A stretch of 64,000 bases of DNA. Source: Marinococcus halophilus (GTDB lineage Bacteria; Bacillota; Bacilli; Bacillales; Marinococcaceae). The position numbers and the translations under genes are program-made. This document shows positions 62,811 to 64,000 of the stretch, piece by piece (position 1 is the first letter of the stretch; each line of letters opens with the position of its first letter). Location: positions 141,142 to 205,141 of the forward strand of contig NZ_NPFA01000006.1 of NCBI RefSeq assembly GCF_002265875.1, written 5' to 3'. The notes under the pieces were generated by a model, which did no database searches, had not been told where the DNA came from, and saw nothing but the letters and a program-made list of their open reading frames with translations.

Positions 62811-63542
62811 TTATTTTCCTGGAAAAAGGCGTTCCATTTCTTCATTCCATTTTTCATACCGAAAAGCTTCTTCCCCTTCAGCTTCCATCATATCAAATGC
62901 CTCCGTCACATTCTCAGGAAATACATTGTTGACCACATAATACTCGAGCAGCTCGGCGTCCAGGCCGTAATAGTACTCTTCCGCTGCAAAACTCAGCTGA
63001 TCCGAGTAGTCCAGCAGCTCTGTCAGCGTATACTGATACGACGGCTGAAATTGTTCATAGCCCTGCGGCTCGTACAGGAGTTTCTGTGCTTTGTTTAAAG
63101 CTGCATCGAGGGACAGTAATTCTTCATTCGCCCGGCGCCAATATTCCGGGTTATTATTTTGATTTAATCCCGCCAGTGCTTCCATGGTCGACGATAGCTG
63201 CACACTAATATATTCCATTGCCTGTATGATTTCCTTCTCATATGCTTTAGCCATTTCCGATTTATTCAAAGCCGCTGATTCTACAGCAGCAGTTTTAATG
63301 GTCTCTTGTTCACTTCTTTTTTGGCGAAGCTCTGCCGTTTCTGCTTCCGGTTTTTCTTCCAGGGACGCTGAGGCGTCCTGCTGAATTAAGTAATACATGC
63401 CTGAACCGCCCATCAGAAGTCCCGCTGTCATTATAACCCCAACGATTTTACCTTTTACTGCGATCAGCAAAACAATGCTGAGTGCAACTAACATGAAGCC
63501 AATGGCCGTACCAACGACCGGCAGTATTGAGGTTATTTCCAC
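62811..63542 (-). CDS. Membrane protein with C-terminal coiled coil, unknown family
   Basis: 243 residues. Two hydrophobic helices (about 3-30 and 33-50) precede a 190-residue soluble helical domain rich in E, A, Q and Y, with QKRSEQETIKTAAVESAALN and a late acidic YYYGLDAELLEYYVVN region. The frame can be extended to 63611, but AGGAGG stands seven bases before the GTG at 63542, so that start is used. No family is recognised. The C-terminal domain may sit outside or inside the cell. Confidence 0.55.
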   Translation of the reverse strand: MEITSILPVVGTAIGFMLVALSIVLLIAVKGKIVGVIMTAGLLMGGSGMYYLIQQDASASLEEKPEAETAELRQKRSEQETIKTAAVESAALNKSEMAKAYEKEIIQAMEYISVQLSSTMEALAGLNQNNNPEYWRRANEELLSLDAALNKAQKLLYEPQGYEQFQPSYQYTLTELLDYSDQLSFAAEEYYYGLDAELLEYYVVNNVFPENVTEAFDMMEAEGEEAFRYEKWNEEMERLFPGK

Positions 63543-64000
63543 AGTGCTTCCTCCTGAATATGATATTTTCCAGTCAAACAACGCCTGGACCGTTCCCTGT
63601 ATTGCATTCACAGCAATAGTTTAAGTGCTGCGATCAATCTTTATTATACTCAACACCGCTGGAATTTCCTACAATTTATATTTGCTCATTCAAAACTATT
63701 TATGGATAATATATCTATTTATTCTTTGATATATTTTAAATTAATTCTAGCTTTATGCCGCGTTCTATAGCGACAACGAAAACCATAATTGAAAAGCTGA
63801 TACAGATAACGCTGCTAGCACGAGCGGTTAAACAAAAAACCCACGCCCGATTACTGAACTGACCCAAAGAAATGAGACAAGAAAAAACACCTATGCGGCC
63901 GCCGTCCGGAATTCCACCGGACTGTGGTCGTTTCATTTGGTAAATGGTCGTATGTAATTGTAATAATACATGTACGAATCGACTTTTTCGACTATAATAG
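63543..64000. other. Right-end intergenic region
   Basis: No supported gene is present. A G+C-rich patch at 63893-63925 contains a small dyad, GTCCGG-N7-CCGGAC (63904-63922). A TATAAT at the right edge (63993-63998) may be the -10 of a gene beyond the window. Confidence 0.4.

Noticed and set aside
63736..63936. 66-codon minus-strand frame at the right end
   Set aside because: No ribosome site and no recognisable protein features.

Overview
The window looks like chromosomal DNA from a low-to-medium GC Bacillaceae bacterium, most likely a halophilic or alkaliphilic one. The evidence is the Bacillus-type gene orders (des-desK-desR, ydaD-ydaE, roc and nas genes), AGGAGG ribosome sites with frequent GTG/TTG starts, a gas-vesicle cluster with the gvpN-F-G-L-S-K-J order known from Bacillus megaterium, and acidic proteins with a BCCT-type carrier. 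No rRNA, tRNA, CRISPR array, insertion sequence or prophage was seen.

Layout. 1-7.4 kb: a partial Yip1-like membrane protein, DNA polymerase IV, a glutaredoxin-like protein, small stress or unknown genes, then aroD and aroK flanking an uncharacterised membrane protein. 7.4-15.4 kb: a minus-strand gas-vesicle operon of 13 genes plus a DUF1232 gene; it includes three separate GvpO-domain proteins, two with long disordered N-termini, and a 330-residue protein with LEA-like and DIKG-type repeats. 15.4-26.4 kb: assimilatory nitrate/nitrite genes, nasF-nasD-nasE-nasA facing nasC-nasB, with a candidate GlnR/TnrA box ahead of nasF. 26.6-35.9 kb: HAD phosphatase, ctaB, DegV-family protein, an RsbR-type stressosome protein, the des-desK-desR cold-membrane system, a DUF896 gene and a Bcr/CflA efflux carrier. 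36-39.9 kb: convergent glyoxylate-shunt genes (malate synthase G and isocitrate lyase) whose promoters share the same dyad, AACAGT-N15-ACTGTT. 40.2-47 kb: BCCT transporter, EAL phosphodiesterase, a decayed rocD behind an apparently intact sigma-L promoter, a G+C-rich rocA, and a glutamate-type symporter. 47-55.9 kb: ferredoxin, pcm, trxA, BASS symporter, YwaF-like and PLD-like membrane proteins, an NlpC/P60 endopeptidase and small enzymes. 56-64 kb: rocB, a VOC protein, a chemoreceptor gene broken by one extra G, the ydaD-ydaE stress pair with a candidate sigma-B promoter, a CaCA antiporter and an unknown coiled-coil membrane protein.

Functionally the window combines buoyancy, nitrogen assimilation, arginine/proline/glutamate catabolism (rocA, rocB, broken rocD, glutamate carrier), acetate or fatty-acid growth through the glyoxylate shunt, and membrane and general stress responses. 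The most original material is the accessory protein set of the gas-vesicle operon and the shared regulatory dyad of the two unlinked glyoxylate-shunt promoters.
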